Positions 9,329 through 19,093 of a DNA stretch of 64,000 nucleotides are shown here, piece after piece. The notes beneath the pieces are model-generated. The model was not told the origin of the DNA, did no database searches, and saw nothing but the letters and a program-made list of their open reading frames with translations. This stretch comes from an uncultured Bradyrhizobium sp. (GTDB lineage Bacteria > Pseudomonadota > Alphaproteobacteria > Rhizobiales > Xanthobacteraceae): the NCBI RefSeq assembly GCF_936928535.1, contig NZ_CAKZHY010000166.1, forward strand, positions 1 to 64,000. The letters run 5' to 3'. How positions within the stretch are numbered: position 1 is the first letter of the stretch; every line of letters begins with the position of its first letter. The position numbers and the translations under genes were made by a program.

Positions 9329-10315
9329 ATGGAGCTTCATCAAGTTCGCTATTTCCTCGCGGTTGCATCCACGCTCAACTTCACGCGCGCGGCCGAGCAA
9401 TGCAATGTTACGCAGCCCGCTTTGACTAAGGGGATTCAGAAGCTGGAGCAGGAACTCGGGGGCCAGTTGATTTACCGTGAGCGCCAGCTGACGCAACTCA
9501 CCGACCTCGGGAAGGAAGTTCTTCCGATGCTGGCGCGAACGCTGGCCTCGGCAGAGACGGCGCGTCGCAGAGCTAAGGAATTCCAACGCAAGGAGATCGC
9601 ACCACTCAAGATCGGTCTCGCCCCTTCCATCTCGGCTTCGCTCTTCCTTGACCTGATAGCTGAGATCGCAAAGATCGTGCCAGGGCTTACTGTTGAGCTG
9701 CGCGAAGGAGCGGCGGAAAAGCTGATCGACCTGCTGCTCGGGGGAGAGATCAACGCCGCAATCGTCGGGGACGTTCAGGACATCCCCCCTCGCATCGACG
9801 ACTGGTTGCTCTTTGAAGAGCGCTACGTCGCGGTTCTAGCGCAGACACACCAACTCGCAAATCGCCACTCGATCGGGATTGACGATCTCCGCGAGACAGT
9901 CTTGCTGGAGCGCGTAGGATGCGATGTCGCTCCGAAGATCCAACGGTCGTACTTCCCCAAGGAACCTCCCCATCTGGGCCACTGTAGCGGTCACGACTTG
10001 CACCTTCAGTACATGGCCGCAGCCGGCTTCGGCGTGATACTCGCGCCCGAGCACATGCCACGCCTTCCGACGCTAAAGACCATTCCCCTCGAGGGAGACC
10101 CGATTTCGCGCGAGGTGCGGCTGCTGGCTGTGCAGGGGCGCCGCTACTCGCCGGCACAGGACGCTTTCATCAAGGTCGCGCGGCTTCGAGACTGGTCGAT
10201 CGAAGTCCGCCAGAGAGACGTCCCCCCCGGAAGGCTCCCGGAGATGGCAACCTCTTCCGCGCTGACACGCACGTCGACAACGAACCGATCCCCGCGCATC
10301 GATCCCATCGCTTGA
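9329..10315 (+). CDS. LysR-family transcriptional regulator
   Basis: 329 residues. N-terminal winged helix-turn-helix (MELHQVRYFLAVASTLNF, then AAEQCNVTQPALTKGIQKLE) and a periplasmic-binding-protein-like effector domain from about 90. The ATG at 9329 matches the usual family start and has GGAG 5 bases upstream; the frame also opens earlier at 9296. The C-terminal 30 residues are Thr/Ser/Arg-rich and go beyond the usual fold. Its target is unclear: the upstream gene is a pseudogene and the downstream operon is convergent. Confidence 0.88.
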   Translation: MELHQVRYFLAVASTLNFTRAAEQCNVTQPALTKGIQKLEQELGGQLIYRERQLTQLTDLGKEVLPMLARTLASAETARRRAKEFQRKEIAPLKIGLAPSISASLFLDLIAEIAKIVPGLTVELREGAAEKLIDLLLGGEINAAIVGDVQDIPPRIDDWLLFEERYVAVLAQTHQLANRHSIGIDDLRETVLLERVGCDVAPKIQRSYFPKEPPHLGHCSGHDLHLQYMAAAGFGVILAPEHMPRLPTLKTIPLEGDPISREVRLLAVQGRRYSPAQDAFIKVARLRDWSIEVRQRDVPPGRLPEMATSSALTRTSTTNRSPRIDPIA

Positions 10316-10437
10316 GGCCTCACCCGTTCCAAACAGGCCCTATGAGATGCGGCCCTTCGCCGCTCGGAAGGCGCGAGCGGAAGCGATGGATGGTGAGCCG
10401 GGATTGTTCGCTAATAGACTGATCCAATCGCTCCGCT

Positions 10438-11268
10438 CTATTCCGCAGCAACGGCGTGGTTGGCCCGCACTTCCGCGGTCAGCCACATCAGCGATTTGGT
10501 TGTCACGATAACGGCAAGATAGACCATCAGCTCCATCTGCGTCGGCTGATCGGTATAGCCGATCAGCGTGTGCAAGGCGCGTCCGAGAATGCTGCTCTCT
10601 GGCAAAAGCCAGCTTGAATCCCACACGACTGTGTCGAGCGATGTTAGCCAGTTGGCGCGCTCCAGAAAAGCAACGGCCTGTGCAGCCATACCCGCCGTAA
10701 GGAGGGTGATGAGAACTGTCGTTGTTGCAAACAGCGGGCGCGGCGGAATCCGCACCAGGCCCAAATAGGTCACAAGGCAAACTGCTGCGCCGAGCAAGAG
10801 GCCAAGGCAGCCGCCAACGATCAAATCCAAGCCCGAACCGCCGTCGGAGGCCACGACGCCATAGAGAAACAGCGCGACCTCGCTGCCTTCGCGCAGCACG
10901 GCAACGCCGACCACGACCGCCAGAGCCAATAGAGGCTTGCTGCCTTCGGCCACCGCCTGGCTAATCGCGCGCATCTCGACGGCAATGTCCCGCCCGTGGC
11001 GCGCCATCCAGACATTGTGCCAGGTCAGCATTACAACCGCAATCCCGAGAATAGCGGCGTTGAACAGCTCCTGTCCCATGCCTTCGAACAGCTGCGACAG
11101 GCCACTGGCAGATGCCGCGACGAAACACGCCCCGGCCACTCCTGCCAGCATGCCGCCCGCAACCCAGCGATTGCGGCGCGCGACCCCGCGCGTAACTGCG
11201 AGCACAATTCCGACGATCAGGCCTGCCTCGAAGACCTCGCGGAACACGATGATGAGCGCGGCGAGCAC
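10438..11268 (-). CDS. FTR1/EfeU-family iron permease
   Basis: 276 residues, about seven membrane helices. Both REXXE iron-coordinating motifs of the FTR1 family are present: REVFE at 10-14 and REGSE at 126-130. It would move ferric iron (or iron oxidised during transport) across the inner membrane. It starts with GTG at 11268, 12 bases after the cupredoxin-like gene, as the last gene of a three-gene operon. The EfeB peroxidase and P19 protein of related systems are absent here. The ICE-like box upstream of the operon suggests control by iron through Irr. Confidence 0.88.
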   Translation of the reverse strand: MLAALIIVFREVFEAGLIVGIVLAVTRGVARRNRWVAGGMLAGVAGACFVAASASGLSQLFEGMGQELFNAAILGIAVVMLTWHNVWMARHGRDIAVEMRAISQAVAEGSKPLLALAVVVGVAVLREGSEVALFLYGVVASDGGSGLDLIVGGCLGLLLGAAVCLVTYLGLVRIPPRPLFATTTVLITLLTAGMAAQAVAFLERANWLTSLDTVVWDSSWLLPESSILGRALHTLIGYTDQPTQMELMVYLAVIVTTKSLMWLTAEVRANHAVAAE

Positions 11269-11280
11269 GGGACAGACGCC

Positions 11281-11628
11281 CTATTCGACCACGAGGGTGC
11301 CGCGCGCTTTTTCATTGAAATCATCATAGAACTCATAACGCCCGGCCTTGAGAGCGCGGACGTTGATCACACCCTGGCTCTTTGCGGTCACGACCTTTTC
11401 CACCCTGAGCGAAGTGCTTTCGAACTCCATCGCCTTCCCGTCGAGATTCCTGATCCGGAAGACAACCGGCTTGTCCGCCGGCGCACGTACCTCGTGCGGC
11501 TGAAACTGCCCGTTGGAGTAGCTGATCTGAATTTCCGTTGCTTGCTGCGCCGACGCGGTCGACAGCGGCAGAGTCGCCGTACAGAGCGCTGCGAGAGCGA
11601 GCTTTCTGGGCGTGGTCCAAACGTACAT
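11281..11628 (-). CDS. Secreted cupredoxin-like iron-uptake protein
   Basis: 115 residues. Signal peptide ends around SASAQQ (residue 28); the rest is a cupredoxin fold (IQISYSNGQFQPHEVRAPA, then VVFRIRN, GRYEFYDDF, TLVVE). The Cys-His-Met set of a type 1 copper site is missing. The acidic YDDF segment and a MEFES segment resemble cupredoxin-like partners of FTR1 permeases (EfeO N-domain, FtrB), which are thought to bind iron and/or copper and hand it to the permease. Sits between the barrel gene and the permease gene with 26- and 12-base gaps. Periplasmic. Confidence 0.8.
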   Translation of the reverse strand: MYVWTTPRKLALAALCTATLPLSTASAQQATEIQISYSNGQFQPHEVRAPADKPVVFRIRNLDGKAMEFESTSLRVEKVVTAKSQGVINVRALKAGRYEFYDDFNEKARGTLVVE

Positions 11629-11654
11629 CTGTAGGCCTTCGTCTTTGAGGGATG

Positions 11655-12551
11655 TCAGAACTCGACGGCGAATTTGACTTTGGCGCGGTTGCGCTGGAAC
11701 TCAGCAAGATTGAGCGAAAACGGGGCTCCAACCTCGCGACCCCATATCTGAGTGTTCCAGGCCGCTGTCATAAACATCTTCGGCGTGAACCGGACATAGA
11801 GTGTCGGACCGAGCATCACAGTGTCGCCGGTAAAGGCCGAGAGTGCGAAGTCGTCATAATGGCGCAGATACCAAACTTCGCCTCCGATCACGACATTGGG
11901 CATGATGCGGAGCGACAGCGCGGCGGAGGCGCCGAGTTTAGTTTCCCGGATGGTCTCATCCAACAATGTGTGGGTATATTCGGGCTCATATAGTAGGTTG
12001 AAGCCTGCAAACAGCCGGTTTCGAACGAGTTCGAGGTCGGCATTGAGTGTCGTCTCGAATTCATAGTTGTGAACCCGCTCGCCGCTTGTCTCATCGGTGA
12101 GCCGCACCGTGGGCTCGAAAGCCAGCGTGACAGACAGTGGATTGTTCGACGTCCGTTCGAGAGCGAGGTAGCGGAATTCACCAAACCCGCCGCTGAACGC
12201 CACCTGGCGACGGTCGTCGAGGTCGGCTACGTTCCGGATGTCGTGGGTTGACCCGAGCGCCCCAAACTCGATTTGCACAAATTGAGACGGGGTGAATTCG
12301 AACTCATACTTGGTCTCGGTCGCGGTGTAGTGTCCATCTCGTTTGCCAAATCGGCCGATCGTGTCGGTCGTGAATTCCTTTTCGCCTTCGATGCCGATAC
12401 CCGAACCGGTCGTGAAGCCGAAAATGTATTTCGTTTCGATATCTCGCCAAGTATTCGAGTCGTCGGCGCGGGCCAGGCCGCCAAGGCAGAGAAATGCGGA
12501 TACACCGAAGACGACGGCGTAACGCCACCCAAAGGCATTTCCCGCTGGCAT
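11655..12551 (-). CDS. Outer-membrane beta-barrel protein of iron operon
   Basis: 298 residues from the preferred ATG, which has GGAGAGG 6 bases upstream (the frame opens at 12569). Signal peptide ends at ARADD. The body alternates polar and aromatic or hydrophobic residues and ends in phenylalanine (VKFAVEF), the usual outer-membrane barrel end. No TonB plug domain is visible. As the first gene of the FTR1 operon it may serve as a porin for iron or for sensing; the specific role is inference. Similar barrel proteins seem to accompany such permeases in rhizobia, but I cannot name the family. Confidence 0.7.
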   Translation of the reverse strand: MPAGNAFGWRYAVVFGVSAFLCLGGLARADDSNTWRDIETKYIFGFTTGSGIGIEGEKEFTTDTIGRFGKRDGHYTATETKYEFEFTPSQFVQIEFGALGSTHDIRNVADLDDRRQVAFSGGFGEFRYLALERTSNNPLSVTLAFEPTVRLTDETSGERVHNYEFETTLNADLELVRNRLFAGFNLLYEPEYTHTLLDETIRETKLGASAALSLRIMPNVVIGGEVWYLRHYDDFALSAFTGDTVMLGPTLYVRFTPKMFMTAAWNTQIWGREVGAPFSLNLAEFQRNRAKVKFAVEF

Positions 12552-12628
12552 CGCTTGCCTCTCCGTCATTGATGGAGCTTGACGCCTGTAATCGATGATC
12601 GCCCGACCTGCAAAAAGACTCCCTCTAA

Positions 12629-12645
12629 ACTAGAGCGATTCTAAA
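12629..12645. promoter_or_regulatory. ICE-like (Irr) box before iron operon
   Basis: ACTAGAGCGATTCTAAA matches the 17-bp iron control element TTTAGAA-N3-TTCTAAA at 11 of 14 defined positions, with one half perfect. It lies 78 bases upstream of the start of the iron-uptake operon. In Bradyrhizobium, Irr binds ICE motifs and, depending on position, activates or represses iron and heme genes. Match and position are seen; binding is inferred. Confidence 0.5.
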
Positions 12646-13150
12646 TTGTAAGTCCGAAGGCGCATGCGCCGCCGCTTCGATGTCGCGCCCGCCGCGGCCT
12701 GCACCATGAAACAATGCAATCAATTTGAGGGAGCTGTCTCCGGGCTCGTTGCTTCCGCCTGTGGGCCTTTAGCGATGTCGCAAGGCATCCGCCTTATCGC
12801 CGTTTAGGGTTGAGCGGACATCAGGCGGCCGGCCGCTCAATGAGCACCTAGCCTAGTCCGACAGCATCCGCGTGTTTTCGCAATCGCCACGCCCGGCACG
12901 CGGACCTTACCGCGCGGGAAAGCTAAGCCAGCGGTCTGGCATGCCCTTTGCGGCCTTGCCCGCCAGACCACTGCTCGGGCCTTGTATCTTCCTACACGGC
13001 CCCGCACCTCCTGGGTTGTCGCCAGACGTCAGGACGCCGCTTAGCTCACGCCGGATCCCGGGAGGAAACTGAGCAGATCGAGCTCAGATGTCACCGCCAG
13101 GGGAACTTATATCGCCGGCAGCCGTGCCAACGCGCTTGCAGAACGGACGA
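12646..13150. other. Intergenic, no gene seen
   Basis: About 500 bases of GC-rich DNA between the iron operon promoter and the AraC gene end. Short open frames on the plus strand lack ribosome sites and known domains. Confidence 0.4.
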
Positions 13151-13177
13151 GGGCGAACGCCCCTTCGGCGTTCGCCC
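13151..13177 (-). terminator. Strong hairpin after AraC gene
   Basis: Perfect 11-bp stem: GGGCGAACGCC, 5-base loop, GGCGTTCGCCC. It lies 20 bases beyond the stop of the leftward AraC gene. No T-run follows, so it could be a GC-rich terminator or RNA-stabilising stem. Confidence 0.5.
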
Positions 13178-13197
13178 GCCCGATACGCACAGCGCTC

Positions 13198-14232
13198 TCA
13201 CGCGGCGTCGGATTGCTCGATCGCATCTTCGGCCGGAGCGGCCCTTGATAACCGTTCGCTCTGCGCATTGGAGCGGTATTCTGACGGGTCGCTCCCGTAG
13301 TATCTACGAAAGATGCGCGTAAAGCTGCTCCGACTCTGGTAGCCGACATTTAGGGCGACTTGGTCGATCGATAGCGCGTTGGCCGCGAGCAGATCAGCAG
13401 CGTGGCGCATCCTAAGGCGGCGCAGCAGTGACATGGGTGCCTCTCCGAAGGCAGCGGAGAATCGGGCCATGAAAGCTGAGCGGCTCAGACCGACGGCATG
13501 CGACAGACTTTGCACGGTGTGCGGAAGGGAGGGACGCGAGGCCATTTCAGCGAAAGCTCGTGCGATTGGGGGGTCACTTAACATCGCGAAGCGCTCCACC
13601 CAGGCTTTCGTCGAGACCAGGCAACGTCGAAGCAGGGCGAGCAATACGACCTTCAGTAGCGCTGCCGACATTGGCCCCGCACCGACATCCTGGGCCGCGA
13701 GCTCGGCTAATGCGCAAGCGATCACCTGGTCGAGCTGGTCATGTACGTCGAATGTCTCAACAATCGGCGCTGCGAGGGATGCGAACAAGTCAAGCGCTGG
13801 GCCGTAGGTCGCTCGAAAAGTGCCGCACGCAAGTACGAGTGTCGGTTGGTCATCTCCGACAATGTGCCGGTACGACGAGCCGGGCACGAAAAGGCCTACG
13901 CTGCCCTTGCCGACATTTCGTAGTGCGGTCGGGCGATCCGTGGCGACAATCCTCATTGCGCGTCCGGGTGGAACGATTACCAATGTATGCGGCGTCAGAC
14001 GGATGGGGCTTTCCCCGTCCATCAGGATGAAACCGACGCCTCGAAGGCAGTAGTGGATGGTGCACGCGTCCACGCGCGCAACGGCCAAGGGGGCACCCGC
14101 CGCAAGCAAGCATTGCGACAGCCTAACAAAGGTAATGTCCAATGTGGTCATCAACTTGTCGAGGTCTTTTCGCGATATACGCCAGAACGGCTCGCCCGCC
14201 ACGTCCAAAAACCTTTTGTTGCTTAGATTCAT
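13198..14232 (-). CDS. AraC-family transcriptional regulator
   Basis: 344 residues. N-terminal cupin-like sensing part (about 30-200, with CLRGVGFILMDGESPIRL) of the AraC type seen in cupin-6 regulators, and a C-terminal double helix-turn-helix (about 225-325; LPHTVQSLSHAVGLSRSAFMA, then IDQVALNVGYQSRSSFTRIFR). The tail after SDPSEYR is Ala/Glu/Ser-rich. The start is uncertain: the ATG at 14232 has a weak ribosome site, and the ATG at 14151 is possible. The ligand and targets are unknown; no co-directional neighbour. Confidence 0.88.
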   Translation of the reverse strand: MNLSNKRFLDVAGEPFWRISRKDLDKLMTTLDITFVRLSQCLLAAGAPLAVARVDACTIHYCLRGVGFILMDGESPIRLTPHTLVIVPPGRAMRIVATDRPTALRNVGKGSVGLFVPGSSYRHIVGDDQPTLVLACGTFRATYGPALDLFASLAAPIVETFDVHDQLDQVIACALAELAAQDVGAGPMSAALLKVVLLALLRRCLVSTKAWVERFAMLSDPPIARAFAEMASRPSLPHTVQSLSHAVGLSRSAFMARFSAAFGEAPMSLLRRLRMRHAADLLAANALSIDQVALNVGYQSRSSFTRIFRRYYGSDPSEYRSNAQSERLSRAAPAEDAIEQSDAA

Positions 14233-15030
14233 ATGAACTCAGCTCCGGACGGCTAGACAACGCCATCTCACGCGAGCAGCCAGCCTCAAAATCGAGCGAG
14301 CGGTCCTTCCGCGCTCTGACTTGATCTAGGATTTTGATTGGTTCGGTCTCGTTGCGTTCGACTGAACACGCGGAGGAAATAGCCAGTTGCGGCTCACGGA
14401 GTAGTGGTTGCAGCCGAATTAGATATATTCAGCTACGACATGAATAATCCGGCTGAGCGTCGGAGCTATCATTCGCGCGAACGCGCACCAACGCGCGTCA
14501 ACCCGGACCAATTGCAGCGGCTCGAGACCAACCAACCTCGGATGTACAGCGTCGAGCAAGCAGGTAGTCCTGTCACTCTCGACTGCTTGTTCTGCGCCGC
14601 GATACTTATGCGAGCAACCGTAAGACCCCAAACTTCCCTTTTCATCTCCTGATATGGCGACCGACACCTCGACGACCGCACAGTCTTTAACCGCTAATCG
14701 CAACAAGGCCAGAGGCTGACGCGCACAGCGCAATGACGATACCCCTACCTATCGAATGCATATCTAAAAGGAATTTTCAATTTCCCCCGCTGTATCCGAT
14801 CTTAGGCCTCGATGGCCCGGCCACCGGATGCCAACGACCTAAAGCGACTGCAGGAATCGCGTCAATTCGCGCAGCGCGCGAGCGAAGGAGTCCCGATGAA
14901 ATTACCAGCTATCGGCCCGCGGTTCCCCGTATCAAGTCAGCTAGCACTTCTCATGCTTTAACTCGACGACGATTCAACTTCGGTTGCGCGGCTGCGCTAA
15001 CTTTGAGCTAGGTAAAAAAGGATGTTCGCA
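14233..15030. other. Intergenic, no gene seen
   Basis: Nearly 800 bases between the AraC start and a cytochrome c gene. Open frames are short and overlapping, and none carries a family motif. It must contain the promoters for both neighbours, but I could not place them. Confidence 0.4.
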
Positions 15031-15408
15031 ATGAACAACGCAGGAACGGTTGGAGCGTTTTTCGCGACGCTCCTGTTTGCGGTAGCAGCTGCCGATCCGA
15101 GCTACGCGCAGAACGCTGAGCACGGAAAACTCGTCTTCCAAGCCTGCGCTACGTGCCACACTACGGATCAGACCAACCGTGTTGGACCCGGCTTGGGAGG
15201 ACTCATTGGCAGGAAGGCAGGTACGGCCCCGGGATTTCACTACAGTGACGCGATGAAGAAGTCCGACATTGTTTGGGATACCAAAATTCTCGATGCGTAT
15301 CTTGAAGCGCCCCAGAAAGTTGTTCCCGGAAACAAGATGCCCTACGCGGGGATGACGAACCCAGCCGATCGGGCCGACCTCGTCGGTTATCTTGCAACAC
15401 TGAAATAA
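15031..15408 (+). CDS. Class I c-type cytochrome
   Basis: 125 residues from the preferred ATG, behind AAAAAGGA (the frame opens at 15022). Signal peptide to about SYAQNAE. One heme-binding motif CATCH, then the GPGLGGLIGRKAG loop typical of short mitochondrial-type cytochromes c, and the axial methionine in NKMPYAGM. Soluble periplasmic electron carrier; it needs the ccm machinery, which is present at 51-58 kb. A possible donor for the oxidase at 32.5 kb. It is followed by non-coding DNA, so it is probably transcribed alone. Confidence 0.9.
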   Translation: MNNAGTVGAFFATLLFAVAAADPSYAQNAEHGKLVFQACATCHTTDQTNRVGPGLGGLIGRKAGTAPGFHYSDAMKKSDIVWDTKILDAYLEAPQKVVPGNKMPYAGMTNPADRADLVGYLATLK

Positions 15409-15559
15409 GGGCTCGTTAGGCGAGACCTCAGCAAGGTACCGCCCAATTTGACGTGAAACGTCCTTACTGCCGAGCGCATGTGCAGGCCTCCGAATTGCGG
15501 TCTTATATAGATCCGGTGATGACGAAGGGACCCGACACGTGGAAAGCCAACTCCGGGGG

Positions 15560-15712
15560 ATGAGCCGATTTGAAATGTGCCTCGGCGACGGCTTTCTCGC
15601 AGTCGCGTACTACAACGCGGAGGACGGGCGCATCGTCCTGCTTCAATACACCCCAGCAATCGCCTGCGGGGTGGCGATTAGTCGTGGTTCGGCACACAGA
15701 CAAGCGAATTAA
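15560..15712 (+). CDS. Possible 50-residue protein
   Basis: ATG directly behind CCGGGGG, then MSRFEMCLGDGFLAVAYYNA and a stop at 15710-15712. The first 40 codons look protein-like (alternating hydrophobic strands, VAYYNAEDGRIVLLQY), but no family is recognised and the end is abrupt, so it could be a fragment. Confidence 0.25.
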   Translation: MSRFEMCLGDGFLAVAYYNAEDGRIVLLQYTPAIACGVAISRGSAHRQAN

Positions 15713-15946
15713 GACGATCTCTACCGACCAGCACACATTGCTAGGAGGCTCATGTCCCCGCCGAGGCCAACGAATTTACGTGAGCGGACCTCCTGTCGTC
15801 ATACGCGCTCTCTTCTTGCTGGTGCTTTACGCTGGGCAATATCGGCGCCAAAACACAGATGAAGCCATTATGGCCACTCGTTTCGATCATCGATCTACGG
15901 GTTCCGCACTTACGTTCAGGGTGAAAAGGAGCGTTAAGAGGTCAGA

Positions 15947-16480
15947 ATGTCATTCTCGGTCTATGAAATCACAGTTCCTGTCATGATACATGGACTGAAC
16001 GTGATGGATAAATATCTCGACGACGCTGAGGCGCTCGAACGCTTCAAAGGATTTGAGGCTGGGGCGATTCTTGGCGAAAGGCTCGCGCCAGACATGCTCA
16101 CCTTCGGAGAACAATTCTCCGTGATTTGCAATAAGGTCGAGGCACACATGGCAAAATTAATGCAAGAGGCCCCGCCGGAACCACACGGCCTTGCGATATC
16201 GTACCCGGCGTTGAACAACAGACTTATCGAAACTCGCAGCTTTCTGAAAAATGTGCAGCCAGACGAGATTGCCGGTGCGCAGTCTCACACATACGAACTT
16301 ACGCCGCCTATCGTTCGTGGGTGGTTCGGCGGCAACGACTACATCCGACACCTAGTACTACCGGATTTCTTTTTCCATATCTCAGTTGCTCACGCGATCC
16401 TCCGACAGCTCGGGGCTAAACTCGGAAAGCGCGACTACCTCGGCAATCTTGCTCAGCAGAGTGGTGGTGACTACTCGTGA
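15947..16480 (+). CDS. DUF1993-family protein
   Basis: 177 residues, matching the DUF1993 family in length and pattern: opening MSFSVYEITVPVMIHGLNVM, central FGEQFSVICNKVEAHMAKL, and C-terminal HISVAHAILRQLGAKLGKRDYLG. The fold is a DinB-like four-helix bundle. Function unknown; metal binding has been suggested for the superfamily. The ATG has AGAGG 5-7 bases upstream. Apparently a single gene. Confidence 0.85.
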   Translation: MSFSVYEITVPVMIHGLNVMDKYLDDAEALERFKGFEAGAILGERLAPDMLTFGEQFSVICNKVEAHMAKLMQEAPPEPHGLAISYPALNNRLIETRSFLKNVQPDEIAGAQSHTYELTPPIVRGWFGGNDYIRHLVLPDFFFHISVAHAILRQLGAKLGKRDYLGNLAQQSGGDYS

Positions 16481-16881
16481 GAGGCGGCGATGCGCACTAT
16501 CCGGGCCTAACAAGTAAGGCAAGCTTGGCGGATGCCGTAGTTAGCTCCGAGACGACATCCGTACGGCATGGTTTGGCGGTGACACAACTAACTTCCTCGC
16601 CTCGAGGACGAGCAGCAGGTTCGATCACTTGAGACCGTGCTCGCGGCCGCCGTTTTCCGGCAGCAACTGTCTTTGGCAGCCACGGGGTTGGCCGCCGCAC
16701 AGCTGACGGAGTAGTTCTGGTGGGCAGTCAGGCTTGTTTCTGAGCATTCTGCGTTTCAGGCGCTCTCTTTTAGCGGTTAGATCCTGCAAGGTGTGCGCTG
16801 ACACTCAGTGTACCTCGCGACCACTCGGTCTCGGTTTCATTATCGTTGCGCACATGAGGCACTCGGGATTACTGGCAGGCG
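16481..16881. other. Intergenic, no gene seen
   Basis: 400 bases between a rightward gene end and the end of the leftward molybdenum hydroxylase operon. Convergent transcription ends here; no clear T-rich terminator was found. Confidence 0.4.
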
Positions 16882-19089
16882 CTAAGATGACGATTTCAGC
16901 GACTCCGTATCTATCGGCAATCTGCGCACTCGCTTACCGGTCGCGTCGAAGATCGCATTGGTCACTGCAGCGCTAACGATGGCTGTCGGCGCTTCGCCAA
17001 CGCCACCGGGCGACTCCGCATTTTTAATCAAGTGCGTCTCCACAAGCGGCACCGCGTCGATACGCATCGGTAGATAGTTGTCGAAATTACTCTGTTCGAC
17101 GCGTCCATCCTTAAAAGTGATCGAGCCATTGAGTGCAGCGGTCAGCCCAAAGAGCGTTCCACCCTCAACCTGTGCTTCGACCGTATCAGGGTTGATGTAC
17201 ATGCCGCAATCAATCGCACAGACGATCCTCTTAACTTTAACGGAGCCGTTGGCCCCCACCTCGACCTCAGCAACCTGCGATATGTAACTCCCGTATGCGT
17301 ATTGTACTGAAATTCCGCGGCCATGCCGCGCGGCAAGGGGGGATCCCCACCCAGCTTTTTCCGCCGCAAGCGACAGAACAGCGAGCGCTCGCGGATTGTG
17401 GCCAAGCAATCCCTTGCGATAAACTACGGGATCCTGCTTCGCGGCGTGAGCGAGCTCGTCTATGAAGCTTTCGACTACAAAAACATTGTGAGTCGGTCCA
17501 ACGCCGCGCCACCAAGACGTCCGAACACCAGGAGGCTCGACCCGGACAAAGTCAACGTGGATATTGGGCAGCGCATATGGCGGCACGGCCGCCGCTTCTA
17601 CGGCATCGGGGTCCAATCCATCCTTAAAGTAGGGAGGATAATAGCGAGCCATGACTGAGGAGCCGGCGATCCGATGCGTCCAGGCAACAGGCTTGCCGGC
17701 CGCGTCAAGTCCCGCCGACAGCCGATCGAAATAGTACGGCCGATACATATCGTGCTGGATGTCTTCCTCCCGGCTCCAGATCACCTTCACCGGACCATCG
17801 ATGTGCTTGGCGATCTTGACGGCGAGCACCGTACCATCAGCCTCCAGCCTTCGGCCGAAGCCGCCGCCAATCAGATGATTGTGAATTTTGACAGCATCCT
17901 TTGACAAGCCGGTGAGTTCGATCACCAGAGACTGGGTGATCGTAGGCGCTTGGGTCCCGACCCAAATGTCGCAACGATCCTTCTGCAGATGAACAGTGCA
18001 GTTCATCGGCTCCATCGCTGCATGGGCAAGGAAAGGTACCTGATAGATGGCGTCAAGCCGTTGCGCCGCCTTCGCAAGAGCCTTTCCTGCATCGCCATCA
18101 TTGCGGGCTACCGCGCCCGTTTTTTGGGATTCCTCCTCCAATTGCTTGACGATGTCGGCGATTCTGACTTTGCCGTTCGGACCGTCATCCCAGGTGATGG
18201 CGGCCGCCTCGAGCCCCTTCTTCGCTGCACCCGTGTGATCCGCTACCACGGCAACAGCCTCATCGATATTGACCACCTGCCGGACGCCCTTCACCGCCAG
18301 CGCGGCCTTCTCATCGACCGTTTTCGCTTTGCCACCGAGCACGGGCGAAATAGCAACCACAGCAATCTTCATACCCGGCAGTCGGGTATCGATCCCGTAG
18401 AGGGCGCGCCCATCGACCTTTATCGCTGAATCCACGCGCTTAGCAGGCGTGCCGATCAGAGTAAAATCCTTCGGATCCTTCAATTTTACGTTTGCCGCTG
18501 GCGGCACAGGCAATCTCGCCGCAGCGTTCGCAAGTTCGCCGTAGCTCAGCTGCTTCGAACCTGATGCATCGAACACGACGCCATCCTTGGCGCGGCAGGT
18601 CGCTGAATCGACATTCCAGTCCTTTGCGGCCGCCGCGATCAGCAGATTGCGACCAACTGCCCCTGCCTGACGCAGCGGTGTCCAGAAGGCACGGACAGAT
18701 GCGGAGCCTCCTGTATTTTGAATGCCTATGATTGAATTGACATAAAGCGCATCATTTGGCGGTGCATGCTGAACCTGAATCTGATCAAGCCTCACTTCAA
18801 GTTCTTCAGCGAGAAGCATGGAGAGCGACGTGTAGACACCCTGCCCCATCTCGATCATCGGAACGACCAGGGTCACGGCGCCGGTTGTATCGATCCGTAC
18901 AAATCCGTTCGGCGCGAAAGTGCCCGTAATCTCGCTTTCGATCACCTGCGAGGCTGGTGCCGCGAAGACGGACTCCGTGCTTCCACTTGTCAGCGCAAAA
19001 CCGAGCAGCAAACCTGCGCCCTGAAGGAAGGCGCGCCGCGAGATCGCTGTTTCATCGACAATCTGCTCGTTCAAAACAAGCTCATCCAT
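16882..19089 (-). CDS. Molybdenum hydroxylase large subunit (IorB-like)
   Basis: 735 residues from the ATG of MDELVLNEQ; the frame opens about 100 bases earlier but overlaps the upstream gene. A twin-arginine signal (SRRAFLQG) suggests export across the inner membrane. The rest is an aldehyde oxidase / isoquinoline 1-oxidoreductase beta-type molybdopterin-binding protein: MIEMGQGVYTSL, IGGGFGRRLE, SWWRGVGPTHN, and near the C end the catalytic glutamate in PGGVGEAPTA. It pairs with the 2Fe-2S subunit 4 bases upstream. Third partners seen in related enzymes (cytochrome c subunit, XdhC chaperone) are absent here. The substrate, an aldehyde or N-heterocycle, cannot be told. Confidence 0.88.
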   Translation of the reverse strand: MDELVLNEQIVDETAISRRAFLQGAGLLLGFALTSGSTESVFAAPASQVIESEITGTFAPNGFVRIDTTGAVTLVVPMIEMGQGVYTSLSMLLAEELEVRLDQIQVQHAPPNDALYVNSIIGIQNTGGSASVRAFWTPLRQAGAVGRNLLIAAAAKDWNVDSATCRAKDGVVFDASGSKQLSYGELANAAARLPVPPAANVKLKDPKDFTLIGTPAKRVDSAIKVDGRALYGIDTRLPGMKIAVVAISPVLGGKAKTVDEKAALAVKGVRQVVNIDEAVAVVADHTGAAKKGLEAAAITWDDGPNGKVRIADIVKQLEEESQKTGAVARNDGDAGKALAKAAQRLDAIYQVPFLAHAAMEPMNCTVHLQKDRCDIWVGTQAPTITQSLVIELTGLSKDAVKIHNHLIGGGFGRRLEADGTVLAVKIAKHIDGPVKVIWSREEDIQHDMYRPYYFDRLSAGLDAAGKPVAWTHRIAGSSVMARYYPPYFKDGLDPDAVEAAAVPPYALPNIHVDFVRVEPPGVRTSWWRGVGPTHNVFVVESFIDELAHAAKQDPVVYRKGLLGHNPRALAVLSLAAEKAGWGSPLAARHGRGISVQYAYGSYISQVAEVEVGANGSVKVKRIVCAIDCGMYINPDTVEAQVEGGTLFGLTAALNGSITFKDGRVEQSNFDNYLPMRIDAVPLVETHLIKNAESPGGVGEAPTAIVSAAVTNAIFDATGKRVRRLPIDTESLKSSS

Positions 19090-19093
19090 GGTC

